Counted from the stretch's first letter, positions 33,744 to 42,190 are shown. The stretch is 64,000 bases of DNA from SIAJ01 sp963773845 (GCA_963773845.1 CAVZCU010000012.1:434001-498000), one strand, 5' to 3'. Made by a program: numbers and translations. The notes: generated by a model from the letters alone, not told the origin.

Positions 33744-35069
33744 TTAACGAGGAACGGACGGGCGGTCGTCTACTTCGCTTTGCCAGGAACTCTCGTCGAT
33801 GAATCGTGGACGTTGCCGGCGCCTGCCGAGCACCCAGTCGTAGACATCGACGAACTTCTGCGCCTTCTGCTCCCAGGTATATTCGCGATAGACAAAGGCG
33901 CTGGCGGCCTCGCCCATGCGACGAGTTTCAGCGGGATCGGCAGCCATGGCCGCCATCGCCTGGCCGAATGCCGTAATCATGGTTTCCTTGCGCTGGAGCG
34001 GTACACGAATGCCGGTGCCATCCAATACGAGTCCCCCCGGTCCTCCATAGTCGACCACTATGCACGGCAGGCCACAGGCCATCGCTTCGACGACGACGCC
34101 GGCGCCGAGTTCGCGGATCGAGGGGAAGGCGAATACGTCGGCCTGCCGTAACTCGTCGCCGACGCCGGCCTGCGATTTCCAGCCGACCAGTTGGACTTGC
34201 TCGTCTAACTTATTCTCGCGGATGATTTGCTCGAGCGCGGGGCGCTCGGGCCCGTCGCCAACGATTCGCAGACGATGTTTGCGTAAGGCCGGCGTGCGGG
34301 AAAACGCTTGGACGACCACGTCGGCACATTTGTACGGGACCAATCGACCGACGAAGAGAAACGTCACTGTGTCGGTCGCGGGCCGTGCTGGCGGGGCGTG
34401 AAACGTTGCCGGATCGAACCCGACTTCCGGAAAATCGATGGCCCGCTTCCGGGCGAGCTGCGGTAGATCATCGATGGTGTGCTGAAAGGCAGCGAGTATC
34501 GTCGAGCGGGCGTAAGTGGAACGATAATACGGCAGCATGCGATAGGCAGAGCGGAAATTGCTCATCCATTCCCGTTCGCGGCGTTGTTCGCCGAGATACT
34601 CGGGCGGCCAACGCAAGCCCCCGTTGAGCGGGCCGAGCACGAAGGGGACCGGGCTCCATGCTGCCAGCGGGCTCGGCAGCGTCGGCGACATCGGCGTCAC
34701 GCGATGAACGACATCGAATCGACCAGCGGTTAGGTCGCCGCGAAATCGCTTCCAGACTTCGCGCTCGAATGCGAGGTACGAAGGATAGGTCATCGCCACG
34801 TTGAGCGACCAGGCGACCTTGTCGCCGCCGCGGAGCCAAAGGGCCAGGCGATGAACGGGGGCAGCGACATATTCGCTGTCGATATAGACCACGTTGGCGC
34901 GGCCCATGCCGGCTTTTTCGATATTCGGCCGATTGCGGACTTGCGTGGCGACCACCGCATCGGTCCGGTCGGCGATGGTGCGGCAAGTGTGATAGCCGAC
35001 GACCGGAAGAGAGGGCCACTCCGGGTTGCAATCGTCGGCCAGGAGCAAGACGCGAATTCGATCGGCCAT
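33744..35069 (-). CDS. GT4-family glycosyltransferase
   Basis: 441 residues from ATG 35069 (MADRIRVLLLADDCNPEWPS); the frame extends further upstream, but the GT-B fold begins here. The N-terminal Rossmann half has 'AGRFDVVHRVTPMSPTLPSP' and 'FVLGPLNGGLRWPPEYL'. The C-terminal half has 'TFLFVGRLVPYKCADVVVQA', 'LRIVGDGPERPALEQIIREN' and 'DVFAFPSIRELGAGVVVEAM', the E-x7-E region of retaining GT4 enzymes. It probably adds a sugar to an envelope or exopolysaccharide acceptor. No polysaccharide cluster surrounds it. The start is weakly supported by ribosome-site sequence. Confidence 0.88.
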   Translation of the reverse strand: MADRIRVLLLADDCNPEWPSLPVVGYHTCRTIADRTDAVVATQVRNRPNIEKAGMGRANVVYIDSEYVAAPVHRLALWLRGGDKVAWSLNVAMTYPSYLAFEREVWKRFRGDLTAGRFDVVHRVTPMSPTLPSPLAAWSPVPFVLGPLNGGLRWPPEYLGEQRREREWMSNFRSAYRMLPYYRSTYARSTILAAFQHTIDDLPQLARKRAIDFPEVGFDPATFHAPPARPATDTVTFLFVGRLVPYKCADVVVQAFSRTPALRKHRLRIVGDGPERPALEQIIRENKLDEQVQLVGWKSQAGVGDELRQADVFAFPSIRELGAGVVVEAMACGLPCIVVDYGGPGGLVLDGTGIRVPLQRKETMITAFGQAMAAMAADPAETRRMGEAASAFVYREYTWEQKAQKFVDVYDWVLGRRRQRPRFIDESSWQSEVDDRPSVPR

Positions 35070-35175
35070 CCGTTTGCCATCAATCGAGAACAGGCGGCAG
35101 TCCGTTATACCGCCGCCTGCATCGAATGGCATCAATGCCAGTCTGCAGAAAACAAGCCGAGTCGGGGAGGTGAGC

Positions 35176-35278
35176 GATTCGTAGGACAGGTTTTCCAACC
35201 TGTCCTACGAATCGTCTTCAAGTTTTATCGTTGAGTTCGGTTCCGTAGGACAGGTTGGAAAACCTGTCCTACGGAACC
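35176..35278. repeat. Two GTAGGACAGG palindromes in tandem
   Basis: Hairpin 1 at 35176-35213 has a perfect 17-bp stem (GATTCGTAGGACAGGTT). Hairpin 2 at 35239-35278 has a perfect 18-bp stem (GGTTCCGTAGGACAGGTT). The loops are TTCC and GGAA, complements of each other, so the two copies are in opposite orientation. Both lie between the glycosyltransferase start and the sigma-factor stop. Confidence 0.75.
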
Positions 35279-35304
35279 TCGCACTGGCTTATCTTCGAAG
35301 CAAG

Positions 35305-37374
35305 TCAGTGCGGCTTGATGGGCGTGGATTCACGGCTCTTCAGTTCCTTCTCCAGTCGCCGGAGTTGCTCACGAAGCTGATCGATTTCCTTGAGCAGATT
35401 CCGTTCGGGCGGTCGAATGGATGGCGGCGGCAAGTCCGCCCGGGGCGGTTGATAAACCGATGGTCGTTGGTCCGAAGGACGGGTCGGCATCGGCGGGGGG
35501 ACCGCTTTTTGGCGCTCGTAGACCTCAACGGCAATGCCCGCTTCCGGGTCCGGTTCAAACGTGGTCGGGATAAGTTTGCCGCTCTTGTTGTAACTGGCGA
35601 TCGTGAGGCGATCCCCTTCGAGCTTGTAAATGCCGTTCACGGGCCCTTCCGACTTGCTGGCAAATGTGATTGCAATTTGCTTGGGCGATTTCGAGTCCTC
35701 CAGTCGGAATCGCCCGTGCGTTCCGTTGGATACGAGAATGCGATTCTTCAGAAACTCGATGGACTCGTTCTGGCGTTCCGCGGACACCGGCTTTCCATCC
35801 GTGCTCGTGTATACCCAGACGCCTTGCAGCAGCTCGCTATCGGGCGAGATTGTCATCGATACCGGCTGACCGACATAGAGCGGTGGAATCGCCTGCGAAC
35901 TCGGTTGCGGCGGTAAGAGAGTGGGCGCCGGGGCGGGCGCCGTCGGTGAGATGGTCAGGGGATCGGGCAGACGAGTACCTGGCCGAAGGCTGGTGACCGG
36001 CTTATAAACGGTCGCCGCTGGGCCAACCAGCGGGTATAGCCGAACATTTGCACGCTTTAGCACAAGCATCTTCTGTCCGGAATTCTTGGCAACTCCGAAG
36101 CGTGTGGGTCGTAAGTACCTTTCCGCCTTGATGCGATAGCAAATGTGCAACGAACCGTCGGTATCGAATTTGACGATCCCCTGATACGGGTCGCGGACGA
36201 AAGCGCCTGTCCCATCGGGGGAGAACGTGACCAGAGTGAAATCGATCGTCGCCGGCTTGGCTTGGACATTCACGACGAATTTCTCGGCCACGTCCTGTTT
36301 GAGTTCGCCGCCCGTCGTCAGCGTGTTGCCGGCGAACTTCCACAGTTCATCGACTCCTACTACGTTAGCGCCAGTCCCCTTGTCGCTTTCGGCGTAAACA
36401 ACCGACCATTCCCCCTGGAATCGTTCGTATTCAGGCGCGAGGCGCGAAGGCTTCGGCTCGGGTGCAACCGAGCCTGTTATCACGGATGTCGCCGGCGGCA
36501 CTCTGGGAGTGGATCCCGCATTACCGGGAGGCCCCTCGGCCATCGTAGTTGGCCCGGTGAGATGCCAGCCAGTGAAGGCGCCGGCGAATAGGACGGCGGC
36601 GCATGCCAGCCCGGCCTTGAGCTTCGATGCGAACATGGCTGTAACGACTCCTTCGGTAAGAACAATAGCGGGAACCGACGCGGTTGCCGGGCTCACGCCC
36701 GCCGCGACGGTGCTTGCTGTCAATGCTTCGGGAACGACGGCGGGAGCAAGGGCCGAGCCGAGTGCCAGTGGAAAGCCCTGGCGAGCGAGTCGCTTGCGGA
36801 GCAAGTCACGGCCACGCCCGAGCCGGCTCGAAAGCGTACCTTCATTCACGCCGAGCTTGTTGGCCGCTTCTGGTCGCGATAGCCCCTCCAGGTCGCACAA
36901 GACGACCGCCTCGCGGTAGCGACTTGGGATTCGCTGTAGGGCGGAGTCAAAGAGCGGCAGCCAGTCGCGTGGCGGATCGTCGAATCGGGCCGGCTCTGGC
37001 AACGATTCGACATTCTGCTCGCGATTGCCGAGCCGCCAGCGCCGGCGCTGGCCCTGCCGAGACGTTCGATAGGCGACGGCACAGAGCCAATTGGCCAAGA
37101 GGCTGGAGCGGCGAATCGACCGCGCCTTGCGGATCAGCACCAGAAAGGTCGCTTGAAATGCGTCGTCGGCATCGGCAGTCGCGCCGAGCATTCGCCGGCA
37201 GACGGCACGAACCATTGGCCCATGCCGATGGACGATTTCCTCGAACGCGGCCTCGTCGCGCTCGCTCAAAAAGCGTGCCAGCAGCTCGCTGTCGCCAAGT
37301 AATTGGTAAAGACGACGGAACTCAGTCCGGCAGAGGTGTCGGATCGCGCCTTGCATTGCGACCGGGCTCGGCAT
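35305..37374 (-). CDS. ECF sigma factor fused to membrane anchor and TIGR03067-like domains
   Basis: 689 residues from ATG 37374, which follows GGAGGGAG. Sigma region 2 is 'FLSERDEAAFEEIVHRHGPM' with 'DADDAFQATFLVLIRKARSI', and region 4 is 'RYREAVVLCDLEGLSRPEAA' with 'NEGTLSSRLGRGRDLLRKRL'. A membrane segment follows near residue 260 (LKAGLACAAVLFAGAFTGWH). The extracytoplasmic part holds two lipocalin-like TIGR03067-type modules ('YERFQGEWSVVYAESDKG' and 'LLQGVWVYTSTDGKPVSAER'), a Pro-rich linker and a C-terminal coiled coil (IDQLREQLRRLEKELKSRE). Sigma factors with an attached extracytoplasmic sensor are a planctomycete speciality. The signal and regulon are unknown, and no separate anti-sigma gene is adjacent. 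Confidence 0.85.
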   Translation of the reverse strand: MPSPVAMQGAIRHLCRTEFRRLYQLLGDSELLARFLSERDEAAFEEIVHRHGPMVRAVCRRMLGATADADDAFQATFLVLIRKARSIRRSSLLANWLCAVAYRTSRQGQRRRWRLGNREQNVESLPEPARFDDPPRDWLPLFDSALQRIPSRYREAVVLCDLEGLSRPEAANKLGVNEGTLSSRLGRGRDLLRKRLARQGFPLALGSALAPAVVPEALTASTVAAGVSPATASVPAIVLTEGVVTAMFASKLKAGLACAAVLFAGAFTGWHLTGPTTMAEGPPGNAGSTPRVPPATSVITGSVAPEPKPSRLAPEYERFQGEWSVVYAESDKGTGANVVGVDELWKFAGNTLTTGGELKQDVAEKFVVNVQAKPATIDFTLVTFSPDGTGAFVRDPYQGIVKFDTDGSLHICYRIKAERYLRPTRFGVAKNSGQKMLVLKRANVRLYPLVGPAATVYKPVTSLRPGTRLPDPLTISPTAPAPAPTLLPPQPSSQAIPPLYVGQPVSMTISPDSELLQGVWVYTSTDGKPVSAERQNESIEFLKNRILVSNGTHGRFRLEDSKSPKQIAITFASKSEGPVNGIYKLEGDRLTIASYNKSGKLIPTTFEPDPEAGIAVEVYERQKAVPPPMPTRPSDQRPSVYQPPRADLPPPSIRPPERNLLKEIDQLREQLRRLEKELKSRESTPIKPH

Positions 37375-37468
37375 GCGGTGACTCCCTCCGTGGGTCTTTT
37401 GGCGTTCCTTACCTCTATACTGCCGCCAATCGCCCGGCGCGTCCCGGAATTCTGGTTCCGGTAGGTGC

Positions 37469-37514
37469 CGCGAGCCGAGCGGCACTCAAGCAGCCCCATG
37501 CCGCTCGGCTCGCG
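37469..37514. repeat. Perfect 16-bp inverted repeat, GAGCCGAGCGG family
   Basis: CGCGAGCCGAGCGGCA (37469-37484) and TGCCGCTCGGCTCGCG (37499-37514) are exact complements with a 14-base loop. The core CGAGCCGAGCGGC recurs in the larger palindrome at 40382-40446. Confidence 0.75.
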
Positions 37515-37518
37515 ACAC

Positions 37519-38403
37519 TTACTTTTTATCGAGGTTCTGCTTGATTTCCTCGTTGCTTACGCTCGATTCGACGCCGTCTTTCGGAACATCCAGTTTGCAG
37601 ATCCAGACCAGGGCATTGAGCACGACCTTGCGGAAGCTATCGTTCTTCCAGTTGCTGTGGAAGTGCCCACCGGTGAAGCCGACGCCACGGCCGCCGTCTT
37701 CGCGCTCAACCGCCCACATCATGTGTTCCGGTCGGCCCTTGGCTTCCTGGATGTGCTTGTACGGCCCTTTCGGATAGACGTAGGGTCCATCACGTGTCTT
37801 GTCGGGTGGCACGGCAGTCAGGATTCCCGTCACTCCCTTCATTCCTGGGCGGAAGCGCATGTTGAAGTACCATTCATCGTCGACGGCGAACGGCTTGACG
37901 CCGTTCGCAATCGGATGCTTGGGAAACTCCTTAAACTCCGGCCGCCAGATCGGATTGCACGACCATGCATTCTCGTAATACCCGCCGATCCAGTCCATGA
38001 ACTCCTTGCCGCCGTGGTCTTTCTCGACTTCGACGCCGTAATGGGCGCACATGAGGCCGACGCCCTTTTTCATCAAACCGCCCAGCAATTCCAAGTGATG
38101 ATCCTGTACGGCCGGATGGCCCTTGCCGCCATCGGCGTAGATGAGGATGCCATCCGCACCATCGAAAACGTGATTGCTTTTCGGCCAGCCGTTCAAGTTG
38201 ACGCTCGTTTCCAAACCGGGAAAACCCGTCAAGCACTTGGCCAGAAGCTGGACGCCGGCGTTGAACTCGTGCGCCCCGGGGCCGTGGCTCGGCCGGCCGG
38301 CAACGAGGACAAGCTTTTTCGATTCAGCGGCGAAACTGGGGACGGTCAATGCCGCGGCAGACGACGCGGCCAGGAACTCCCGGCGGGAGAGGGGGGATCG
38401 CAT
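37519..38403 (-). CDS. Tat-exported ThuA-domain protein
   Basis: 294 residues. The twin-arginine signal (SRREFLAASSAAALTVPSFA) is followed by a ThuA/trehalose-utilisation-like class I glutamine amidotransferase fold: 'KLVLVAGRPSHGPGAHEFNA', 'DGADGILIYADGGKGHPAVQ', 'KKGVGLMCAHYGVEVEKDHG' (the catalytic Cys position of the fold) and 'GRGVGFTGGHFHSNWKNDSF'. Members are periplasmic in planctomycetes and linked loosely to sugar metabolism; the reaction is not established. The ATG at 38403 follows GGAG. It precedes the Gfo/Idh-type gene in the region, a frequent neighbour of ThuA proteins. Confidence 0.85.
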   Translation of the reverse strand: MRSPLSRREFLAASSAAALTVPSFAAESKKLVLVAGRPSHGPGAHEFNAGVQLLAKCLTGFPGLETSVNLNGWPKSNHVFDGADGILIYADGGKGHPAVQDHHLELLGGLMKKGVGLMCAHYGVEVEKDHGGKEFMDWIGGYYENAWSCNPIWRPEFKEFPKHPIANGVKPFAVDDEWYFNMRFRPGMKGVTGILTAVPPDKTRDGPYVYPKGPYKHIQEAKGRPEHMMWAVEREDGGRGVGFTGGHFHSNWKNDSFRKVVLNALVWICKLDVPKDGVESSVSNEEIKQNLDKK

Positions 38404-38452
38404 GAAATTGCTCCGATGGAGGAACGGTTCGGAAATTGTAGGCGCGGCTGCC

Positions 38453-38692
38453 CTAATCTTCCTCCTCGGTGTCGCTGCGCGTTGCCTGATGCTCCGCGAT
38501 CAACGCTCGGGCGCGGTCGGCATCGTCGGCGGGAACGAGGACGCTCACTTCCGGGAGCGCTCCGGGAAATCCCCCCTGAGCATCGCCGGCCACATCGGCG
38601 TCGACGCCTTCCGATTCGAGCATGACGCGAATGATCTCAGCCTCAGAGGGGCTGAGCGTTGCGTAGACTTCGACGGGTCCGGACGGGTCCAT
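38453..38692 (-). CDS. DUF2007-like small protein
   Basis: 79 residues from ATG 38692, with GGGAG upstream. 'VEVYATLSPSEAEIIRVMLE', 'SEGVDADVAGDAQGG' and 'SVLVPADDADRARALIAEHQ' match the DUF2007 (putative signal-transducing protein) pattern of a small ferredoxin-like alpha/beta fold. The tail is acidic (TEEED). Cytoplasmic, function unknown. It lies 49 bp upstream of the ThuA gene on the same strand. Confidence 0.75.
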   Translation of the reverse strand: MDPSGPVEVYATLSPSEAEIIRVMLESEGVDADVAGDAQGGFPGALPEVSVLVPADDADRARALIAEHQATRSDTEEED

Positions 38693-38838
38693 GTGTTGCT
38701 CCCGAGTGCAGGGCGATGTCTGTCATGCAGTTTCCAGGCCGCGGCGATTTCCGTCAATGACGAATTGGGCAATCAGCGTTGACAATGGAGCCATGTACAC
38801 TCAAATTGAAGGAGAGCCTCAAATCAGCGAGAGCAAAA

Positions 38839-39096
38839 ATGCCGCGCCTAAACATCGACCTATCAACCGATGAATTTGATTACATCAACGAGGAAGTTAC
38901 GGCGACGACATGCAAGTCCGCATCCGAACTAATTAGCCGTGCCCTGAAAGACTACCGACGTGCACGGGCCTTGGAGGAACTAGATCGTCTGGTAGATGAA
39001 GGAATCAAGAGCGGTGACAGCATTGAGGTCACTCCCGAGTACTGGGAACGAAAGCGCCAACAATTCTTGGAGCGCCATCGCGCCGCCGGCCAATGA
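38839..39096 (+). CDS. ParD-like antitoxin, no toxin beside it
   Basis: 85 residues from ATG 38839 (MPRLNIDLSTDEFDYINEEV). A ribbon-helix-helix-type N-terminus ('TTCKSASELISRALKDYRRA') is followed by 'LEELDRLVDEGIKSGDSIEV' and a C-terminal helix, which match type II ParD/CopG antitoxins. The DNA-binding half would autoregulate and the tail would normally wrap a ParE toxin. The next gene on this strand is an oxidoreductase, not ParE, so it is an orphan or a stand-alone regulator. Confidence 0.65.
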   Translation: MPRLNIDLSTDEFDYINEEVTATTCKSASELISRALKDYRRARALEELDRLVDEGIKSGDSIEVTPEYWERKRQQFLERHRAAGQ

Positions 39097-39205
39097 GTCG
39101 CACGCCCCGAATGCTCGCCTGAACTGCATTGCCGTCGTCATTCGATGCTCGTAAGCTCTTCACCACTCGTGTCGAACGACGACTACTCTTCAGAGTCATC
39201 TGCTC

Positions 39206-40324
39206 ATGGCTAAGAAAGTCCGCGTTGCCATTGTCGGCCTCGGCTTTGGCGCTGAATTCATTCCCATCTATCAAGCCCACCCCGACGCCGAGATGGCTGC
39301 CATCTGCCGGCGAAATAAGGCGGAGCTGGATCGCTGCGGCGATCAATTCGGCATCAAGAAACGCTACACGGACATTGCCGACCTGCTCAAGGATCCGGAC
39401 ATCGATGCCATCCACATCAATAGTCCCATTCCGGACCATGCACCACAGAGTCTTGCTGCGTTGAAGGCCGGCAAGCACGTCGCCTGCACGGTCCCGATGG
39501 GCACGACGCTCGATGAATTGCGCGAGCTTTGCAAGGTCCAGCGGAAGGCGAAAAAGGTGTACATGATGATGGAGACGGTCGTCTACAGCCGCGAGTACCT
39601 GTTTGTGAAGGAACTTTATGATCGCGGTGTGTTGGGCCGGATTCAATTCCTACGTGGCAGTCATCAGCAGGACATGGAGGGCTGGCCGGAATACTGGCCC
39701 GGATTGCCGCCGATGTGGTACGCGACGCACTGCGTCAGTCCTTGTCTGGCGGTGTTGAGCACGCCGAATAAACCGGCGCTTGCGGAACATGTTGTCTGTC
39801 ACGGCTCGGGGCGGATTCGCGAAGAGTTAGTTGCCAAGTACAATTCGCCGTTCGCGATCGAGACGGCGACGTTCGCCATTCGTGGTTCAGACGTCTGCGC
39901 CGAAGTGACGAGGAGCCTGTTCGATACGGCCCGGCAATATCGCGAGAGCTTCGATGTGTCGGGCAGCCGCGTCAGTTTTGAATGGCAGCAAGTCGAAAAT
40001 GAAGAGCCGATCCTGCACTACAAGGGCCTGCCAGAACCGCAGATTCCCCGACGAATCAAGGTGCCCGATTATGCCGGCCGGCTGCCGGAGCCAATTCGCA
40101 AGTTCACCGGCGCCATCCACGATGCGACGCACCTGAGCTTCTTGCAAGGGGCCGGCCACGGCGGCAGCCACCCCCACCTAACGCACAATTTCCTGATGGC
40201 CTGCCTGGGCCATCAGCCGGCATTCCCCGATGCACCGACGAGCGCCAACTGGACAGCCGTCGGCATCTGCGCTCATCAGTCGGCACTCAAGAAGGGCGAC
40301 AAGGTCGTCATTCCGGAGTTTTAA
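39206..40324 (+). CDS. Gfo/Idh/MocA-family oxidoreductase
   Basis: 372 residues. The N-terminal NAD(P) Rossmann domain has 'KKVRVAIVGLGFGAEFIPIY' (GxGxxA-like), 'DLLKDPDIDAIHINSPIPDH' and 'LKAGKHVACTVPMGTTLDEL' (the E/CxKP-like motif, here CTVP rather than EKP). The C-terminal domain has 'VYMMMETVVYSREYLFVKEL' and 'LQGAGHGGSHPHLTHNFLMA'. Family members act on sugars, inositols or related compounds. Loss of the usual Lys-Pro in EKP is worth noting. It is followed by a strong palindromic terminator. Confidence 0.85.
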   Translation: MAKKVRVAIVGLGFGAEFIPIYQAHPDAEMAAICRRNKAELDRCGDQFGIKKRYTDIADLLKDPDIDAIHINSPIPDHAPQSLAALKAGKHVACTVPMGTTLDELRELCKVQRKAKKVYMMMETVVYSREYLFVKELYDRGVLGRIQFLRGSHQQDMEGWPEYWPGLPPMWYATHCVSPCLAVLSTPNKPALAEHVVCHGSGRIREELVAKYNSPFAIETATFAIRGSDVCAEVTRSLFDTARQYRESFDVSGSRVSFEWQQVENEEPILHYKGLPEPQIPRRIKVPDYAGRLPEPIRKFTGAIHDATHLSFLQGAGHGGSHPHLTHNFLMACLGHQPAFPDAPTSANWTAVGICAHQSALKKGDKVVIPEF

Positions 40325-40381
40325 GGCAAAGGACAAAGACGAGGCGAACAAGGGAAAAGGCGAGCCGAGCGATACCCAATT

Positions 40382-40446
40382 GCGAGCCGAGCGGCGTAAG
40401 CCGCCGGGTGACGACAACACCCGGCGGCTTACGCCGCTCGGCTCGC
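40382..40446. terminator. Perfect 29-bp inverted repeat between convergent genes
   Basis: The arms at 40382-40410 and 40418-40446 are exact complements (core GAGCCGAGCGGCGTAAGCCG) with a 7-base loop ACGACAA. A partial copy, CGAGCCGAGCG, lies at 40361-40371. It separates the Gfo/Idh/MocA gene from the convergent leuA. It shares its core with the 37469-37514 palindrome, so it is a dispersed repeat that may serve as a terminator. Confidence 0.75.
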
Positions 40447-40470
40447 TTTCTAACCGATCTCTCGGCCAGA

Positions 40471-42057
40471 CTAGGCGGCCGGCACGACTTCTTGTGGCAC
40501 ATGGTCCGTCGGCTTGAGTCGCGGCCGTACTTGGCGTAACGCGATGCGGTTGATGACTTGCAGGAACGCCTGGGCACTTGCTTCGATCACGTTCGTGTTC
40601 ACGCCGCGACCACTGAGCTTGCGGTTGTCGAATTCGACTTCGACCACCGCTTCGCCCTGAGCATCCAGGCCGCCGGTGACGCTCCGTACGCGGTAGTCGG
40701 TAACTTTGAGATCGATGCCCGTCCCCCGCTGAATCGATTTGAGCACCGCATCGACCGGGCCGTCGCCAACAGCCGGCTCGCAGACAATTCGCCCGTCCTG
40801 ATGCCGGAGCGTGACCGCTGCCGTGGGCGGGACGCCGAAACTCGCCGAGCAACTGAAATTCTCGAGCGTCCAAACCTCGGACGTGCCGCTGTGCAGTTGA
40901 TTCTCGACCAGGGCTTCAATGTCGGCGTCGTAGATGAGTTTCTTGCGGTCAGCGAGCACCTTGAACGCCTCGAAAATGCGCAGCACTTGTGCATCGTCGA
41001 TTTGGTAGCCGAGGTCGGCAATGCGCTGTTTGAGCGCATGCCGGCCGCTGTGCTTGCCGAGCACGAGATCAGTGCTCGGGATGCCGACATCCTCCGGCTT
41101 CATGATCTCGTACGTGCTGCGATTCTTGAGCATGCCGTCCTGGTGAATTCCCGCTTCATGCGCAAATGCGTTCTGGCCGACAATCGCCTTGTTGCGCTGG
41201 ACCTGCATGCCGGTGACCATTGACAGCTTGCGACTGGTGGGAACGAGGAGCCGCGTGTTGATCCCGGTCGAGAGGTTGTAGAAGTCGTGCCGGGTCTTGA
41301 GGGCCATGACGATTTCTTCGAGGGCGGTGTTGCCCGCCCGCTCGCCGATGCCGTTGATGGTGCATTCCACTTGCCGGGCCCCTTCCATGAGCGCGGCCAG
41401 GCTATTCGCGACGGCCAGGCCCAGGTCGTTGTGACAATGAACGCTGAAGACGACGTTCTCGGCCCCGCGAACGTTCTTCTTCAAATGGCGAATGATGTCG
41501 GCATAGTGCGAGGGCACCGCGTAGCCGACCGTATCGGGGATGTTGAGCGTCGTCGCCCCGGCTTCAACGGCTTTCTCGCAGACCTCGGCCAGGAAGTCCA
41601 ATTCCGTGCGGGCGGCATCCTCCGGAGAGAACTCGATGTCGTCGCAATAGCCGCGCGCTCGCTTGACGCTTTCGACGGCCCGCTTGGTGATTTCCTCGGG
41701 GGTCATTTTCAATTTGAATTCGCGATGGATGGCACTGGTCGCCAGAAAGACGTGGATGCGCTTCTTTGGCGCATCCTTCAGCGCCTCGGCCGCTCGATCG
41801 ATGTCGGCGGCATTGCAGCGGGCGAGGCCAGCGATGACGGGGCCGCGAATCTCGCGGGCGATGGCTTGAACCGATGCAAAGTCGCCGGGCGAGGCGATTG
41901 GGAAGCCGGCTTCGATAATGTCCACGCCGAGGTCGCGAAGAGCCCGAGCCATTTCCAGCTTTTCGGCCAGATTCATGGAGCAGCCAGGCGACTGCTCGCC
42001 GTCACGCAAGGTCGTATCGAAGATGACGACATGGTTGGGATCGCTCGAAGTGGACAT
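40471..42057 (-). CDS. leuA: 2-isopropylmalate synthase
   Basis: 528 residues from ATG 42057, with AGGAG eight bases upstream. It catalyses condensation of acetyl-CoA with 2-ketoisovalerate, the first committed step of leucine synthesis. Motifs: 'VVIFDTTLRDGEQSPGCSMN', 'PDTVGYAVPSHYADIIRHLK', 'FSVHCHNDLGLAVANSLAAL' (metal His), 'INGIGERAGNTALEEIVMAL' and 'NAFAHEAGIHQDGMLKNRST'. The C-terminal LeuA regulatory domain ('HSGTSEVWTLENFSCSASFG' onward) is complete, implying leucine feedback. The 5' leader carries a full leucine attenuator. No other leu gene is adjacent. Confidence 0.97.
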   Translation of the reverse strand: MSTSSDPNHVVIFDTTLRDGEQSPGCSMNLAEKLEMARALRDLGVDIIEAGFPIASPGDFASVQAIAREIRGPVIAGLARCNAADIDRAAEALKDAPKKRIHVFLATSAIHREFKLKMTPEEITKRAVESVKRARGYCDDIEFSPEDAARTELDFLAEVCEKAVEAGATTLNIPDTVGYAVPSHYADIIRHLKKNVRGAENVVFSVHCHNDLGLAVANSLAALMEGARQVECTINGIGERAGNTALEEIVMALKTRHDFYNLSTGINTRLLVPTSRKLSMVTGMQVQRNKAIVGQNAFAHEAGIHQDGMLKNRSTYEIMKPEDVGIPSTDLVLGKHSGRHALKQRIADLGYQIDDAQVLRIFEAFKVLADRKKLIYDADIEALVENQLHSGTSEVWTLENFSCSASFGVPPTAAVTLRHQDGRIVCEPAVGDGPVDAVLKSIQRGTGIDLKVTDYRVRSVTGGLDAQGEAVVEVEFDNRKLSGRGVNTNVIEASAQAFLQVINRIALRQVRPRLKPTDHVPQEVVPAA

Positions 42058-42082
42058 GGCCTGGACTCCTGCCAAACAAAAA

Positions 42083-42110
42083 GGCCCCGGGACTTGAAGG
42101 TCCCGAGGCC
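42083..42110 (-). terminator. leuA attenuator terminator hairpin
   Basis: On the minus strand GGCCTCGGGAC / GTCCCGGGGCC form an 11-bp stem (one U-G pair) around CTTCAA. TTTTTGTTT follows (42082-42074), ending about 17 bases before the leuA ATG. The 5' arm contains TCGGGACCT (42106-42098). This is exactly complementary to AGGTCCCGA (42148-42140), which lies just after the leader-peptide stop, giving an antiterminator alternative. Confidence 0.85.
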
Positions 42111-42148
42111 GGTATCGATTCGCTTAAAGCGGACGGCGGTCGGGACCT

Positions 42149-42190
42149 CTAGGAGGACGCAAGAAGCAGCAGTGAAAGAAGGTCGCGCAT
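42149..42190 (-). CDS. leuL: Leucine leader peptide (attenuation)
   Basis: 13 codons from ATG 42190 to TAG 42149 encode MRDLLSLLLLASS: six leucine codons (CTT CTT, CTG CTG CTT CTT) in a block of seven. It lies directly upstream of the antiterminator segment and terminator in front of leuA. Ribosome stalling at the Leu codons when charged tRNA-Leu is scarce would leave AGGTCCCGA free to pair with TCGGGACCT of the terminator arm and allow read-through. No strong ribosome site precedes it (GGGCGAGCG). Confidence 0.85.
   Translation of the reverse strand: MRDLLSLLLLASS

Noticed and set aside
37465..38625. 386-codon plus-strand frame opposite ThuA
   Set aside because: Antisense shadow; ThuA with Tat signal is on the minus strand.
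39097..39205. ParE toxin partner for the ParD-like gene
   Set aside because: No frame of adequate length or ParE-like sequence exists between ParD and the next gene.
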